Shown here: one piece after another, positions 4,594 to 5,754 of the stretch | Position numbering within the stretch: position 1 is the stretch's first letter | How the letters are laid out: each line of letters starts with the position of its first letter | NCBI GenBank assembly: GCA_023433185.1 | Contig: JAEZEN010000087.1 | Coordinates: forward strand, 1-5,754 | Direction of reading: 5' to 3' | Length of the DNA stretch: 5,754 bases | From: Pseudomonadota bacterium | GTDB lineage: Bacteria; Pseudomonadota; Alphaproteobacteria; Rhizobiales; Kaistiaceae | Notes under the pieces: generated by a model | Database searches by the model: none | What the model saw: only the letters and a program-made list of their open reading frames with translations | What the model was told of the DNA's origin: nothing | Program-made: the position numbers and the translations under genes

Positions 4594-5712
4594 ATGAGAA
4601 CCTTTGGAAGAGTCGCGGCTGCCGCGGCGCTGCTGGTGACCGCTGCATGGAGCGCACCGTCGCTGGCACAGACCCCTGACGAGGCGCTGGCCCGCCTTGC
4701 CGAGCAGACGCTCAGCAAGGGTCCCAGCGGCGAGGATCCGGTCGCCGCCTCGACCGTGCAGCTCACCGACGAAGAGGTCGCGCAGATCAGGGAAATGAAC
4801 GCCACGGCGGCGATCGTCATGCACTATGGCGGCAACGACTGGTCGCAGGCGCAGATCGCCGGCCTCAACGACGAGTTCGCGCGCCTCGGCATCGAGGTCA
4901 TCGCGGTGACCGACGCGGGCTTCAACGCCTCGAAGCAGGTGTCCGACATCGAGACGATCATGGCGCAGCGGCCGGACATCATCGTCTCGATCCCGACGGA
5001 CCCGTCCGCCACGGCTGGCGCGTATCGGGCCGCCGCCGAGGCGGGGGTGAAGCTCGTGTTCATGGACAACGTACCGGCCGGCTTCGAGGCCGGAACCGAC
5101 TACGTGTCGGTCGTCTCGGCAGACAATTTCGGCAACGGCGTCGCCGCCGCGCACCTGATGGCCAAGGCACTCGAAAGCGTCGGCGACATCGGGATCGTCT
5201 TCCACGCCGCGGACTTCTTCGTCACCCGGCAGCGCTATGACGCGTTCAAGGAGACCATCACCGAGGCCTATCCGGACATCAACATCGTCGCCGAGCAGGG
5301 CATCGGTGGTCCCGACTTCGCCGGCGACGCGGAGCGGGCAGCGGCGGCGATGATGGTCGCCAACCCGAACCTCCGGGGCATCTGGGCGGTGTGGGACGTG
5401 CCGGCGGAAGGCGTCATCGCGGCGGCTCGTGCGAACGGTCGCGACGACCTCGTCATCACCACGATCGACCTCGGCGCCAATGTCGCGATCAACATGGCCA
5501 GCGATGGCTACGTCAAGGGTCTTGGGGCCCAGCGGCCGTTCGACCAGGGCGTGACCGAGGCCAAGCTCGCGGGCTACGGCCTCCTCGGCAAGGAGGCGCC
5601 GGCCTATGTCGCCCTTCCGGCCCTGCCGGTCGAGAAGTCCAACCTTCTCGACGCCTGGCAGCAGGTCTACCGGGCCGAGGCGCCGGACAGCGTCAAGGAC
5701 TCGATGCAGTAG
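4594..5712 (+). CDS. Secreted CUT2-type sugar ABC transporter substrate-binding protein
   Basis: This 372-residue periplasmic protein captures a sugar or polyol for an ABC importer of the ribose/xylose/inositol (CUT2) class. A typical Sec signal peptide is present: Arg2 and Arg6, a hydrophobic stretch at about 8-20, and likely cleavage after SLA at residue 25. A helical linker (26-69) leads into the type I periplasmic-binding fold (Peripla_BP_4, about 70-350). Pocket-like residues typical of the fold are Asp82-Trp83, Asp158-Asn159, Asp177-Asn178, Trp267-Asp268, Asp292 and Arg314 (QRPFDQGV). The mature protein has no cysteine. It follows the IolE-like gene in the same direction, 67 bp away. 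Permease and ATPase genes are expected just past the window. The minus-strand gene at 979-2043 is a leaderless homologue. Family membership is firm, but the ligand is not determinable; an inositol-like or keto-sugar ligand would fit the neighbour. Confidence 0.93.
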   Translation: MRTFGRVAAAAALLVTAAWSAPSLAQTPDEALARLAEQTLSKGPSGEDPVAASTVQLTDEEVAQIREMNATAAIVMHYGGNDWSQAQIAGLNDEFARLGIEVIAVTDAGFNASKQVSDIETIMAQRPDIIVSIPTDPSATAGAYRAAAEAGVKLVFMDNVPAGFEAGTDYVSVVSADNFGNGVAAAHLMAKALESVGDIGIVFHAADFFVTRQRYDAFKETITEAYPDINIVAEQGIGGPDFAGDAERAAAAMMVANPNLRGIWAVWDVPAEGVIAAARANGRDDLVITTIDLGANVAINMASDGYVKGLGAQRPFDQGVTEAKLAGYGLLGKEAPAYVALPALPVEKSNLLDAWQQVYRAEAPDSVKDSMQ

Positions 5713-5754
5713 TCCGCGCATCGCCTAGAGAACGGCCTCCGCCGACCTTCACGA

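Noticed and set aside
4534..5721. A 395-codon open frame on the minus strand opposite the secreted binding protein
   Set aside because: The translation is His/Asp/Arg/Gly-rich shadow sequence. The plus-strand frame has a signal peptide, ribosome site and fold motifs.
5713..5754. Possible terminator or gene start after the secreted binding protein
   Set aside because: The last 42 bases show no convincing stem-loop with U-tract and no ribosome site followed by a start codon. The operon probably continues beyond the window.
1..5754. tRNA, rRNA, CRISPR array, insertion sequence or prophage
   Set aside because: No direct-repeat array, tRNA-like fold, transposase frame or terminal inverted repeats were seen. 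The DNA is almost fully occupied by six ordinary genes.

Overview
The window looks like chromosomal DNA from a GC-rich alphaproteobacterium, probably of the Hyphomicrobiales/Rhizobiales type. I infer this from the strong GC bias at third codon positions, the compact gene layout, the purine-rich ribosome binding sites and the mix of families (SoxR, ROK repressor, CUT2-type sugar binding protein, IolE-like isomerase). No genus can be named from the sequence alone.

Left part (1-982): a complete soxR gene on the minus strand, encoding a MerR-family [2Fe-2S] redox sensor, stands divergent to a plus-strand gene for a Rid (YjgF/YER057c/UK114) family protein. Between them lies a near-consensus SoxR box inside a promoter with the 19-bp spacer that SoxR needs. 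It is oriented toward the Rid gene, so this is a self-contained redox-response pair. The Rid protein lacks the arginine needed for classical imine deaminase activity.

Middle (979-3457, minus strand): a two-gene operon encoding a ROK-family transcriptional repressor, then a substrate-binding-protein-like protein with no signal peptide. The two genes overlap by 20 bp. The second gene ends convergently against the Rid gene with a 4-bp overlap.

Right part (3705-5712, plus strand): divergent from the ROK gene across a 247-bp intergenic region are an IolE-like TIM-barrel sugar isomerase/epimerase/dehydratase and a secreted CUT2-type sugar-binding protein. The permease and ATPase genes of the transporter would be expected beyond position 5754 but are not in the window.

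How it fits together: the ROK protein probably controls the divergent catabolic/transport operon. Two related inverted repeats in the intergenic region, one near each gene, are candidate operators. The most unusual element is the leaderless binding-protein homologue. It aligns almost without gaps to the periplasmic binding protein encoded on the other arm of the same locus, keeps most apparent pocket residues, and is translationally linked to the repressor. A cytoplasmic copy of the transporter's own ligand-binding domain, made with the repressor, suggests a two-part intracellular sensing arrangement. That role is inference.
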